This document shows, one piece after another, positions 54,164 through 62,228 of a stretch of DNA of 64,000 nt. Within the stretch, counting starts at the first letter, position 1; each line of letters opens with the position of its first letter. The notes below the pieces were generated by a model that did not search any database, had not been told where the DNA came from, and saw nothing but the letters and a program-made list of their open reading frames with translations. The DNA is from an uncultured Clostridium sp. (GTDB taxonomy: Bacteria; Bacillota; Clostridia; Clostridiales; Clostridiaceae): contig NZ_CAAGHK010000060.1 in NCBI RefSeq assembly GCF_900769625.1, forward strand, positions 55,307 through 119,306. Reading direction: 5' to 3'. The position numbers were made by a program, and so were the translations under genes.

Positions 54164-54227
54164 TTAATAATATACACAAGAATTTTTGCATAAATATTTG
54201 ATATAGAAATATATAGGAGCGATTATA

Positions 54228-54431
54228 ATGAAAAAAGAATGGATAAATCCAGAATTAAAGATGAGTGGAGTTGAAAATACAAAAACAAAAGATAAGAAGA
54301 CATGTCCTTATGATAATAAGCAGTGTGGTAAAGGATACAGAGGATATTATTGTCATAAATACAAAGTACAATGTCCATTAGGACAAAATCAAGGTGGTGA
54401 AGGAGGACCAAATGAGGAACCGAACTCTTAA
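54228..54431 (+). CDS. Candidate RiPP precursor peptide 1 (Cys-rich)
   Basis: The 67-residue peptide has a leader-like start, MKKEWINPELKMSGVENTK. This fits the lasso leader pattern of an aromatic residue, Pro, Leu, Gly and a Thr near the cut site. The C-terminal part has four cysteines (C26, C33, C42, C49, each 7-9 apart), a GYRGYYCHKY segment, and the tail GQNQGGEGGPNEEPNS ending in Ser. AGGAG precedes the ATG. No Asp/Glu lies at positions 7-9 after Thr-Lys, so a standard lasso ring from that cut site is not possible. It directly follows the B2 gene. Confidence 0.75.
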   Translation: MKKEWINPELKMSGVENTKTKDKKTCPYDNKQCGKGYRGYYCHKYKVQCPLGQNQGGEGGPNEEPNS

Positions 54432-54549
54432 ATTATAGGAAATATTTTATTAAATATAAAAATAAGCTTTAAATAATTAATATTATTAATCATATACAAA
54501 AGATTTTTTACGTATATATAAATGTAAAAATTATTTAGGAGATATAGTA

Positions 54550-54762
54550 ATGAAAAAACATTGGAACACTCCAAAATTAGAAGTCAGCGGAGTTGAGGAT
54601 ACTAAACTATTTGGTTGGATTACTGTAAAGTGTCCGTTAAGCAAATCAGGAAGGACATGTTATACATGCCATCCAGGACATTATTGTCATATATATTTTC
54701 AAGCTTGTCCTGTTGATCCAGATCAAGGCGGAGGTGGAGGAGGAAACGAAGAACCATCTTAA
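54550..54762 (+). CDS. Candidate RiPP precursor peptide 2 (Cys-rich)
   Basis: The 70-residue paralog of peptide 1 has the same leader frame (MKKHWNTPKLEVSGVEDTK), then a different hydrophobic stretch (LFGWITVK). It has five cysteines (C28, C37, C40, C46, C53), of which C28, C37, C46 and C53 align with peptide 1. The shared GHYCHIY motif and the tail DQGGGGGGNEEPS, again ending in Ser, follow. TTTAGGAG precedes the ATG. The conserved ends with a variable middle are typical of RiPP precursor families. A MITE-like element follows 20 bases later. Confidence 0.75.
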   Translation: MKKHWNTPKLEVSGVEDTKLFGWITVKCPLSKSGRTCYTCHPGHYCHIYFQACPVDPDQGGGGGGNEEPS

Positions 54763-54782
54763 AAAAGTCTTAATTAGAAAAA

Positions 54783-54964
54783 GGGGCTGTCGCATCAGCG
54801 GGTTTAAAAAGCAGTTAGCGATAGCTCCTTTGCCATCGCAAGTAAGATACTTTCAGCTAGTACATTCTTTTAACCTTTTACAACAAATCTCAAACTCTCA
54901 GAAGTTTGAGACTTATTTTTTACCTAAAAAAATCTGTCACACTATTTTTTAGTGCGACAGCCCC
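54783..54964. mobile_element. MITE-like element with 12-bp terminal inverted repeats
   Basis: GGGGCTGTCGCA (54783-54794) and TGCGACAGCCCC (54953-54964) bound a 182-base non-coding element. Such GGGGCTGTCGCA ends are common in insertion sequences of Firmicutes, so this is probably a MITE or solo IS remnant. No transposase ORF is inside. The element contains hairpins, including the terminator at 54888, and ends the RiPP operon. A short ORF across it is not a gene. Confidence 0.7.
54888..54920 (+). terminator. Terminator-like hairpin inside the MITE-like element
   Basis: TCTCAAACT (54888-54896) pairs with AGTTTGAGA (54903-54911), followed by CTTATTTTTTA. It could end the precursor transcript. 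Confidence 0.65.
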
Positions 54965-54993
54965 GTTTATTTTTGGTTTTATTAAGTTATAAT

Positions 54994-56532
54994 TTATGTG
55001 TGTTCAATTTTAGTAGGATTTTCATTATAAGATGTCAGCATTAGTCTGCCAACTCCACATGATTTAGAATCAATATTCATTGGAATAGTTCTTTTACATA
55101 ATTCCAGATAGAGTTCTTTTTCACTTGGATAGTATTTATTTTTTTTATAGAAGATATTAATGAGCAAAGTAGCTATTCCAGCAGCTAAAGGTGTTGAAGC
55201 AGAGGTTCCGCTAAAATTACCATAGGCATTGTATGCTTTTTGGGTGTATATTGATTTACCATAGGTTACAAAATCTATACCATTATAAGATGGTGAGGAA
55301 TTAGATAGTTCATTGTTGCTTTTTAATGACCCCATAGAAATAGGATATTTATAAAATCCTGGATAGCTGACTTCATCTGTTCCGCTGTTATTATCACCAA
55401 TATTATAGTTTGAGCATACTAATGGAATGCCTTTGTAGAATGAAAAGATGCCAGGCAGACATAAATTTTTAACAGAGTTATAGAGGTTTGTATATGAAGA
55501 TCTAAATGATAATGACATAGATACTATATTTACTTTTTTGGATTTACAGTAATTTAGAGCACTACTTACCCAATTTGAATATGCTACACTTTTATCATCA
55601 CATGCTTTATATAATCTAAATGATGCATTAGGACATATACCATACATATTAATTCCTTTAGCCATTAATATACATGATGTAGAGTTTCCATGAGTAATAG
55701 TACCGCTTGTAGGAATTGGAACTTCATTAGAACGGCCATGATTTGAAAAGTTTTTTGTTTCAATTATTCTGCTTTTATCATACTCAATACAGTTTAAATC
55801 AAAGCCGACATCAATTATTGCAATTGTAACTCCATCACCTCTTTCAGCACTTTCCCATATGTCTGCAACTCCAGTTTGCTTGAAGTGATATCCACATTTT
55901 GCCCATTCTTTTTCATTGTACATAATAGCAGATCCAAAAAGCCAGTCTTTTTGGATTGATATAGATTCCATTTTTAACCGCTGAACGGTATTGTCAATTA
56001 TCAATGAGCCATAAGCTTTATTATTTCTATCAGGAAGACTTTTTATCATTGCTGTAAGAGACGTATCATTATCTATAATAGGGTTAGAGAAGCAGTGTAT
56101 GAATTGAATTATAGAGTTGTTTGAAAAGTCTAATGAAGCTATATTGTTATTGTAACATACTAATTTTTCAAGATTTTGTAGAGTATTTAATCTTAATTCT
56201 GAAATATTCATATTATTACAATACAAAGAGGAAATTATTGAAGAATTACTTATTGATATTAATTTTTCACTGCTATCAGTATAATTTGTTGAAAACGAAC
56301 GGAGGGAAGAATCTATAGAAGCAGTCATGATTTTTCCATTACCAAAATCAATTGTTACATCAGACTTAGTGAATGAAGAAGCTAATTTAATTGTGAAATT
56401 TCCAGATTTGTTTGTTTTTATAATATAATTATCATTTTGAGATGCATTTGTTGAAGAGAGCTTAATTTTAGTATTACCTATATATGCCTTGTTTACTTCT
56501 TTGGTTTCTATATATATTTTATCTGCATTCAT
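54994..56532 (-). CDS. S8 subtilisin-family peptidase with LRR-like N-terminal region
   Basis: The 512-residue protein has a catalytic subtilase domain in its C-terminal half. The triad is D241 (IAIIDVGFD), H281 (THGNSTSC) and S444 (GTSASTPLAAG). The N-terminal ~190 residues start with a phage-tail-like IYIETKEVNKAYIGNTKIKL and include leucine-rich-like turns (LEKLVCYNNNIASLDFSNNS). No signal peptide is seen. AAAGGTGAG precedes the ATG. It starts 10 bases after the collagen-like gene and ends close to the MITE. It may process the exported peptide or a surface protein. The link to the RiPP genes is positional. Confidence 0.85.
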   Translation of the reverse strand: MNADKIYIETKEVNKAYIGNTKIKLSSTNASQNDNYIIKTNKSGNFTIKLASSFTKSDVTIDFGNGKIMTASIDSSLRSFSTNYTDSSEKLISISNSSIISSLYCNNMNISELRLNTLQNLEKLVCYNNNIASLDFSNNSIIQFIHCFSNPIIDNDTSLTAMIKSLPDRNNKAYGSLIIDNTVQRLKMESISIQKDWLFGSAIMYNEKEWAKCGYHFKQTGVADIWESAERGDGVTIAIIDVGFDLNCIEYDKSRIIETKNFSNHGRSNEVPIPTSGTITHGNSTSCILMAKGINMYGICPNASFRLYKACDDKSVAYSNWVSSALNYCKSKKVNIVSMSLSFRSSYTNLYNSVKNLCLPGIFSFYKGIPLVCSNYNIGDNNSGTDEVSYPGFYKYPISMGSLKSNNELSNSSPSYNGIDFVTYGKSIYTQKAYNAYGNFSGTSASTPLAAGIATLLINIFYKKNKYYPSEKELYLELCKRTIPMNIDSKSCGVGRLMLTSYNENPTKIEHT

Positions 56533-56542
56533 ATTCTCACCT

Positions 56543-56974
56543 TTATTCTGTTATAAAGTAAATAGTATTAGAGTCTTTTATTGGTATTGAGTCATATTCT
56601 GACTGAGTTCCTGACCACAAATTAAAGTTTTTTAACTGGTTTTCAAGTTTTGATACTCTTGTCATATCAGCAGGAGTGCCATCATTACCTTTATCACCCT
56701 TGTCACCTTTTAATCCAGGATTACCCTGAATACCTTTCTCACCAATTAAGCTGTTCAGGAAATCTTCTTCTGTTCCTGTATGAGTTTTGAGCCAGATTTC
56801 ATAAGCTGATAGTCCATCTTTGCCAGATATGGATTCAACACTAGGATTTAATAATATATTATTTTTACCATTACCAATATAGAGCTCTTCTGTATCTATG
56901 CAATAATAAAACTCTCCCTGTGATAGTATAGAAATATTTGTTTTTAAACCCGCATCTATTAAGATTTTAGCCAT
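56543..56974 (-). CDS. Small collagen-like / phage tail-fibre-like protein
   Basis: The 143-residue protein has three parts. The first is an N-terminal segment like phage tail tropism or fibre modules (SQGEFYYCIDTEELYIGNGKN). The second is a collagen-like Gly-X-Y run (GEKGIQGNPGLKGDKGDKGN, about residues 79-98). The third is a C-terminal segment with a short coiled coil (VSKLENQLKNF) and LWSGTQSEYDSIPIKDSNTIYFITE, seen at the ends of tail-fibre proteins. It lacks a signal peptide. GGAGG precedes the ATG. It forms a two-gene unit with the S8 peptidase. No other phage structural gene is near. Confidence 0.75.
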   Translation of the reverse strand: MAKILIDAGLKTNISILSQGEFYYCIDTEELYIGNGKNNILLNPSVESISGKDGLSAYEIWLKTHTGTEEDFLNSLIGEKGIQGNPGLKGDKGDKGNDGTPADMTRVSKLENQLKNFNLWSGTQSEYDSIPIKDSNTIYFITE

Positions 56975-57042
56975 ATTTTATGCCTCCATAATGTTATTTG
57001 GTTTTTATATTATTATATGGATTTTGCAATTATTATGTGAAT

Positions 57043-57090
57043 AAAAAACTCTATATAGATATACTATGGCTTTATAGTATATCTATATAG
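57043..57090 (-). terminator. Rho-independent terminator of the ABC exporter gene
   Basis: A perfect 16-bp stem lies at 57051-57066 with 57075-57090. On the minus strand it is followed by GAGTTTTTTATT. It separates the exporter from the collagen-like/S8 unit. Confidence 0.8.
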
Positions 57091-57107
57091 AATTAATATT
57101 AAGTGTT

Positions 57108-58847
57108 TTAATTTAATTCATTAGCAATTTCTAATACAGCATCTTTTGATATTTCAAATAAAGATCCATTAGAAAGTTTATAAATTCTGTTACATATATT
57201 CAATGCTGAAGGTCTATGAGTGATAATAATACATGTAGGTTTATATGAAAGGTGTTTAATTGATTTTAAAACATTGATTTCTGTTTCAGGGTCTAGCGAA
57301 GAAGTAGCTTCGTCAAGAATTAAAATTGGCCTTTCTCTTAAAAATGAACGTGCTATAGCAATCCTTTGAGCCTGTCCTTCTGATATTCCGAGTCCTTTTT
57401 CTCCTATTACTGTTTTAATTCCATCATCTAATTCATTAATAAAATCAATAGCACATGATTTTGTTAATGCTTCATTTATCTCCTCTATTGATGCAACTGT
57501 ATTTCCATACCTGAGATTTTCCTCAATGCTGCCAGAAAATAATGTATTTCCTTGAGGAACATAAGAGATAAGTTCTCTATGTTTAGGATTAATTGAATCA
57601 TTAATAGATTTATATGAAAAAGTAATAGTTCCAGATTTTACTTTTAATAAATATAAAAGCAGACGTATAATAGTAGTTTTTCCTTCTCCGGAGCTGCCTA
57701 CCAAAGCTATTATTTCACCAGGCTTTATATCAAAGCTTACATTTTTTAATATTGGTCTATTCTTAGTATACTCAAAATTTACATTATTAAAATGTATTGA
57801 TGGATGTAATAATTGAGCATAATTATTATTCTGTATTTCTGGTTCAAGAGGGAGGCTTTCTAAATCCATAAGCCTTTCAGCGGCAGCTACAGCACTGACA
57901 AGAGTTGGAAACATAGAGGCTAATGATGAAATAGGGTATTGAACCTTGCTATATAGTTCAAGCATTGCTGTAAAGGTACCATAAGTTGAAGTGCCTCTTG
58001 AAATATTTATTACTCCCCAGCAGAAAATTGTGAAGTAAGCCATAGATGAGCATAGATTCATTGACATTCCTGTAAGAACAGAAAATTTTGTATTTTTTAT
58101 TGCAAGATTATATTTATTTTTTTGTATTTTTTTTAGTTTCTTTAGATTTAGTTTTTCCATGCAGAACGTTTTTACTATCATTATATTTTGTAAGGATTCC
58201 TGCATAAATGATCTATATTTTACATCTTCATTTTGAATCTGTTTATATAAAATATTTAGTTTTCGTCCTAATAATTTACTCACAATAAATAATGCAGGAG
58301 CAATAACTATTGCAATGACTGCTAATGATGAAGATAAAAAAATAAGAGTAGAGAAGGATGCAATAAGTGTTACCAATAATGTTACTGTTGATGGAATTGT
58401 ATTGAGCAGCATTGAGCTTATTGTATTTACATCAGATGTAACTCGTGTAAGAAGGCTCACACTATGAAATTTACTTTGAGATGTCCATTCACTATACTCA
58501 ATATGTTCATATAACTTTTTCTGTAGATTTTGTGTAAGCTTCATTGAAGCATGAGTATTCATAAATGAAGTTATTGGATTTACCATAATATTTGAAAGCA
58601 TTATTAATGCCATTATTATAAGCCACTTTATTACATTTTGTGTTTCACCATTTATTGCTGAATCTATTAAAGATTTTGATACAAGTGCATTATAAACAGA
58701 AATAATAGATGATAGGGAATTTATAATTATTGTAGTTATTAAAAAAGGGATAATGGGTTTTGATTTTGATAAAATCCATTTTATTCTCATAAAAAGGCTG
58801 TTTAAATTATTACAATTAAATTTATTTAAAATTTTCCGGAGTATCAT
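57108..58847 (-). CDS. ABC transporter, fused permease and ATPase (peptide-exporter type)
   Basis: The 579-residue half-transporter has six N-terminal membrane helices (about 30-330) and a C-terminal ATPase with Walker A GSSGEGKTTI, the Q-loop YVPQGN, the signature LGISEGQAQRIAIAR and Walker B ILILDEATSSLD. It has no N-terminal C39 peptidase domain, so it would not cut leaders itself. This fits RiPP systems where a separate B2 protease does so, as in lasso exporters (D protein). It faces the precursor genes from the other side of the S8 unit. Export of the RiPP is inferred. A lipid or drug exporter role is possible. Confidence 0.85.
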   Translation of the reverse strand: MILRKILNKFNCNNLNSLFMRIKWILSKSKPIIPFLITTIIINSLSSIISVYNALVSKSLIDSAINGETQNVIKWLIIMALIMLSNIMVNPITSFMNTHASMKLTQNLQKKLYEHIEYSEWTSQSKFHSVSLLTRVTSDVNTISSMLLNTIPSTVTLLVTLIASFSTLIFLSSSLAVIAIVIAPALFIVSKLLGRKLNILYKQIQNEDVKYRSFMQESLQNIMIVKTFCMEKLNLKKLKKIQKNKYNLAIKNTKFSVLTGMSMNLCSSMAYFTIFCWGVINISRGTSTYGTFTAMLELYSKVQYPISSLASMFPTLVSAVAAAERLMDLESLPLEPEIQNNNYAQLLHPSIHFNNVNFEYTKNRPILKNVSFDIKPGEIIALVGSSGEGKTTIIRLLLYLLKVKSGTITFSYKSINDSINPKHRELISYVPQGNTLFSGSIEENLRYGNTVASIEEINEALTKSCAIDFINELDDGIKTVIGEKGLGISEGQAQRIAIARSFLRERPILILDEATSSLDPETEINVLKSIKHLSYKPTCIIITHRPSALNICNRIYKLSNGSLFEISKDAVLEIANELN

Positions 58848-59064
58848 GCTTATATCCTCTCATAATTACTGCATATTAAATTATATTTATAACAGGACAA
58901 AATTATTAAGAAGTAAAGTTATTTGTTTTAGTAATTGTTATTTGTTACTTCTTTTATCATGTGGATTACTTGTTATAAATGATTAACTGAACGAATATAA
59001 TAATTATGTAATTTAAAGAAATAATTATTGGGAAGTTTTATTATATAGAAGGAGAAGAATAATA

Positions 59065-59715
59065 ATGTTGATTTCAGAGCGAAAACCAAAATCAATTGAA
59101 GCAGAGGCTTACAAGACATTAAGGACTAATATACAGTATTCTTCTATAGGAAAGAAGATACACACATTAGTTATTACAAGTTCCGAATCAAAAGAAGGAA
59201 AGTCAACAGTATGTGCTAATCTTGGAGTTACATTTTCGCAGAGCGGACAGTCTGTAGTTATTATGGATTGTGATTTTAGAAAACCATCACTTCATAAGTT
59301 TTTTAATATATCTAACTCTGAAGGGATAACAGATTTGCTGGCTGCTGAAAAGAAACTAGATGAAATAACTCATCGTTATAACGATAAAATATCAATACTT
59401 ACAGCAGGGAAAATACCTCCAAATCCATCTGAAATATTGGGTTCAGACTGTATGAAGAATCTATTGAATTATTTGAGCGGAATATATGACATAGTACTGG
59501 TGGACAGCCCTCCGGTAGGAGTTGTTACAGATGCACAGGTATTATCAGCAGAGGCAGATGGAACATTATTTGTAGTAAAAGCGGAAGAAACAAAATCAAA
59601 AAGAGTTGTAGAATCTATAAATTTACTTAAAAATGTTAATGCAAATATTATCGGAATAGTATTGAATGGATTTAATGATATTAATAAAAAATATAAGGGA
59701 TATTACAGGAAATAG
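59065..59715 (+). CDS. CpsD/CapB-family BY-kinase (polysaccharide regulation)
   Basis: The 216-residue cytosolic tyrosine autokinase partners a Wzz-type membrane activator. It has Walker A SSESKEGKSTVCANLG (38-53), Walker A' VIMDCDFRKPSLHKFF and Walker B IVLVDSPPVGVVTDA. A short C-terminal Tyr cluster (YKGYYRK) is the likely autophosphorylation site. The activator gene is about 20 kb upstream (38858). GGAGAAG precedes the ATG. The phosphatase gene follows 23 bases later. Confidence 0.92.
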   Translation: MLISERKPKSIEAEAYKTLRTNIQYSSIGKKIHTLVITSSESKEGKSTVCANLGVTFSQSGQSVVIMDCDFRKPSLHKFFNISNSEGITDLLAAEKKLDEITHRYNDKISILTAGKIPPNPSEILGSDCMKNLLNYLSGIYDIVLVDSPPVGVVTDAQVLSAEADGTLFVVKAEETKSKRVVESINLLKNVNANIIGIVLNGFNDINKKYKGYYRK

Positions 59716-59738
59716 GAATGCTGAAAGGGTAATTAATT

Positions 59739-60509
59739 GTGATTATAGATATTCACTCGCATATACTGCCCAAAATTGATGATGGTTCTCTAAATTTGAA
59801 TATGACTTATAATATGCTTAAGAAATATTCAAAAGAAGGAACTAAAAATATTGTAGCAACACCTCATTATTGTATTGGATATGTAGAAGTTCCCCTTAGA
59901 AAAGTAAAAGCTATGGTTAGAATGCTCAACAAATTAGCAGTTAAAAAGGGAATAGATGTAGTTATATATCCAGGTCAGGAAGTCTATCTTACAGAAAAAA
60001 TAATTGATGATTATAATTCAAAGAGAATTGGTACTATAAATAATAGCAGATATATGCTTATTGAATTTAACATGTTTGAGTTTGATAGTAATATATTAAG
60101 TAATATTTATGAATTAAGATTAAGAGGAGTTGTACCAATTATTGCTCATCCTGAAAGATATATACCAGTAGTACAGAATCCTTGTATTATTAATGATCTA
60201 ATTAATGAAGGCTGTCTTTTTCAGCTCGATAGTGAAAGTATTGAAGGAAAATTTGGCTGGAAGATAAAGAAGACAGCAGAGATTCTTATTAATAATAAGA
60301 TATATAATTTTATCGGTTCAGATGCACATAATGATAAGAAGAAAATGATAGGAATAAATAATAGTCTTAAATTAATTAATAAAAAGAATGAATTTTATAA
60401 AAATGTTTTTAGTACAAGTTGTGAGCATCTAATTGAAAATAGGAGTATAGAGTTTGAAGGAGAAAAGATAGAAAAGAAAAAGTGGTATCTTATCATGAAA
60501 TATTTATAG
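59739..60509 (+). CDS. CpsB/CapC-family PHP tyrosine-protein phosphatase
   Basis: The 256-residue manganese-dependent phosphatase removes phosphate from the BY-kinase. PHP-fold metal motifs are present: DIHSHILPKIDDGS (4-17), ATPHY, PGQEVYL, IIAHPERY and GSDAHN. It uses a GTG start at 59739 with AAAGGG upstream. No earlier start gives the conserved MIIDIHSH opening. A terminator follows. Confidence 0.92.
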   Translation: MIIDIHSHILPKIDDGSLNLNMTYNMLKKYSKEGTKNIVATPHYCIGYVEVPLRKVKAMVRMLNKLAVKKGIDVVIYPGQEVYLTEKIIDDYNSKRIGTINNSRYMLIEFNMFEFDSNILSNIYELRLRGVVPIIAHPERYIPVVQNPCIINDLINEGCLFQLDSESIEGKFGWKIKKTAEILINNKIYNFIGSDAHNDKKKMIGINNSLKLINKKNEFYKNVFSTSCEHLIENRSIEFEGEKIEKKKWYLIMKYL

Positions 60510-60515
60510 AAAACT

Positions 60516-60565
60516 ATTCCCTGAAAATATATTAAACATTCATGATACTTTTCAGGGAATTCTAA
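60516..60565 (+). terminator. Terminator after the phosphatase gene
   Basis: ATTCCCTGAAAA (60516-60527) pairs perfectly with TTTTCAGGGAAT (60549-60560), followed by TCTAATTT. Confidence 0.7.
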
Positions 60566-60630
60566 TTTAAACATAATAGATTAAGATGATACCTTTCATA
60601 ACGTGAAAATTTATATATTATTATGTGAGA

Positions 60631-61626
60631 CTAGTTTTCATAAATAAAGTCATGTAATTTTTCTCTCGTAGCATCCTCGTCAAATACATAATAATATATG
60701 CCATTGATAGATTTGCCTTGAGCATCTTCATCCTTAGGAAATCTCTCTTCAATGATTTGATAGTTATTTAATGATGAAAGATCAAAGCACAAAGAAAGGA
60801 TTTCTGAACTTGTGAGATTGGTGTCAACCATTGGCAGTAGAATGTCAAGGGCATCGGGATATTTTATTACGGGAAGTTCCTTGAGTTTATTTAAAAGCTG
60901 TTCAATGACTATTCTCTGTCTATGGCTTCGTTCAAAGTCACCGCCGGAAGTATATCGTATTCTTGAATATGCAAGAGCCTGGGTGCCATCTACACTCTGG
61001 ATTCCGCTTTCTGTGATGTCAGGAGAAGATGTTCCATTTGCTTCATTTAAAGAATGTATATATTCATTTATATATTTTAATTCATCGTTGTTTATGTCGA
61101 GAGTTAATCCGCCAATAGCATCGATGATTTTTGGAAAGGAAGAAAGATTTACAGAAACAAACTGTTTTATATCAAGGTCAAATGTATTATTTAGTGTCTG
61201 TAGTGTAAGCTCAGCTCCTCCAAAAGCATATGCATGATTTATCTTATCTTTGCTTGAACGTGTCGGAATTGTTACATATGAATCTCTTATGATAGAAGAA
61301 AGTTTTATTTTGTCATGTTCAGTATCAAGTGTCGCTATCAGAATGCAGTCTGAACGTCCGATATTGTCTTCGCCAGAATCAATTCCCAAAAGCGCTAGGT
61401 TCTTTATATATTTATCTGTTACTTTATTCTGCATTGAAGTGTTATCACTATCGTGTTCATGTAAAGTTACTTCTTTAGGAAGAATTTTTTTATTATCTAT
61501 ACTAATTTTATTGATTTTATTTGTATAATAAGCGAAAATAGAGATAGCAGTACTAAGTAATAAAATCATAATAATTCCCAAAGAAATAGTAATTTTTTTT
61601 ATTGATAGTTTTGTTTTTTTATTCAT
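60631..61626 (-). CDS. LytR-CpsA-Psr (LCP) family protein
   Basis: LCP proteins transfer lipid-linked polysaccharides to peptidoglycan outside the membrane. The 331-residue protein has an N-terminal cytoplasmic basic patch, one membrane helix (about 13-34) and the LCP domain: LALLGIDSGEDNIGRSDCILIATLD, IKLSSIIRDSYVTIP, KINHAYAFGGAELTLQTLN, DAIGGLTLDI, and ALAYSRIRYTSGGDFERSHRQRIVI. The conserved Arg and Asp residues are present. It lies at the end of the exopolysaccharide region on the opposite strand and probably anchors the polymer. Confidence 0.93.
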   Translation of the reverse strand: MNKKTKLSIKKITISLGIIMILLLSTAISIFAYYTNKINKISIDNKKILPKEVTLHEHDSDNTSMQNKVTDKYIKNLALLGIDSGEDNIGRSDCILIATLDTEHDKIKLSSIIRDSYVTIPTRSSKDKINHAYAFGGAELTLQTLNNTFDLDIKQFVSVNLSSFPKIIDAIGGLTLDINNDELKYINEYIHSLNEANGTSSPDITESGIQSVDGTQALAYSRIRYTSGGDFERSHRQRIVIEQLLNKLKELPVIKYPDALDILLPMVDTNLTSSEILSLCFDLSSLNNYQIIEERFPKDEDAQGKSINGIYYYVFDEDATREKLHDFIYEN

Positions 61627-61820
61627 ATTATGACATCCTTAATATAGTTTACATATAAAGTATATTCAGATTGAAAATTTATATGTATCATAATATGAAA
61701 TCGGATTAATGTTACATCTTTTGTTCTAGTACATAAAAACATGAATGTAGATATATAGTAAAGTTATTGCGGTTAATAAATAGTATATTAAGTATAATTA
61801 TGAAATAAGGGGTGTGTTCT

Positions 61821-61898
61821 ATGAAGATAGTAATAATTTATTTATTACTAGTCATTGCTATATTATACTTTTTTCATTCAGCTCATAGGAAATGGTGA
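61821..61898 (+). CDS. Candidate 25-residue single-helix membrane peptide
   Basis: ATG 61821 is preceded by AAGGGG at 61807-61812. It encodes MKIVIIYLLLVIAILYFFHS plus AHRKW and ends with TGA. It is a hydrophobic helix with a basic C-terminus, like many small membrane proteins. A TATAAT at 61793-61798 lies just before, but it is too close to the start for a leader with this RBS unless transcription starts near 61805. There is no homology evidence. Confidence 0.4.
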   Translation: MKIVIIYLLLVIAILYFFHSAHRKW

Positions 61899-62228
61899 TA
61901 TGATATAACATTTTTACCACTGATATTAACTAGGAGTTTTCAAGTAACAAGTGATTAATACAGATATATCTATTGAAGATAATAAAAATGAGCATATTGA
62001 AAAAATATATTTAAATTTATAAAAGAGAGGAAAAGTATAGATGATTTATTATTGATGCTTTTTTCATTTAAAAGCTATTTTTTACATAAATAAAACGGAA
62101 GGGATGGTTCTGGAAATAATACGTATGGAACCTATCATATTATCCGTAATATATAGGATATATTCTGCATATATATTATTGTAAAAATGTTTATGGACAT
62201 TTTAATAATATTATTTGGAGGAATCTTA
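61899..62228. other. Intergenic region upstream of the DUF975 gene
   Basis: AT-rich with no ORF of note. It ends with GGAGG at 62217-62221, the ribosome binding site of the next gene. Confidence 0.4.

Noticed and set aside
54228..54762. Calling the two small peptides lasso peptide precursors
   Set aside because: The leader fits, but no Asp/Glu lies at core positions 7-9 after the expected cut site, the cores are Cys-rich and no cyclase gene is in the window. I kept the broader RiPP precursor call.
54713..54952. Plus-strand ORF overlapping the second precursor
   Set aside because: It overlaps the precursor in another frame and lies mostly inside the MITE-like element with its hairpins, so it is not a gene.
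56543..56974. Prophage region
   Set aside because: Tail-fibre-like modules occur in two proteins, but there is no capsid, terminase, portal, integrase or lysis gene near them.
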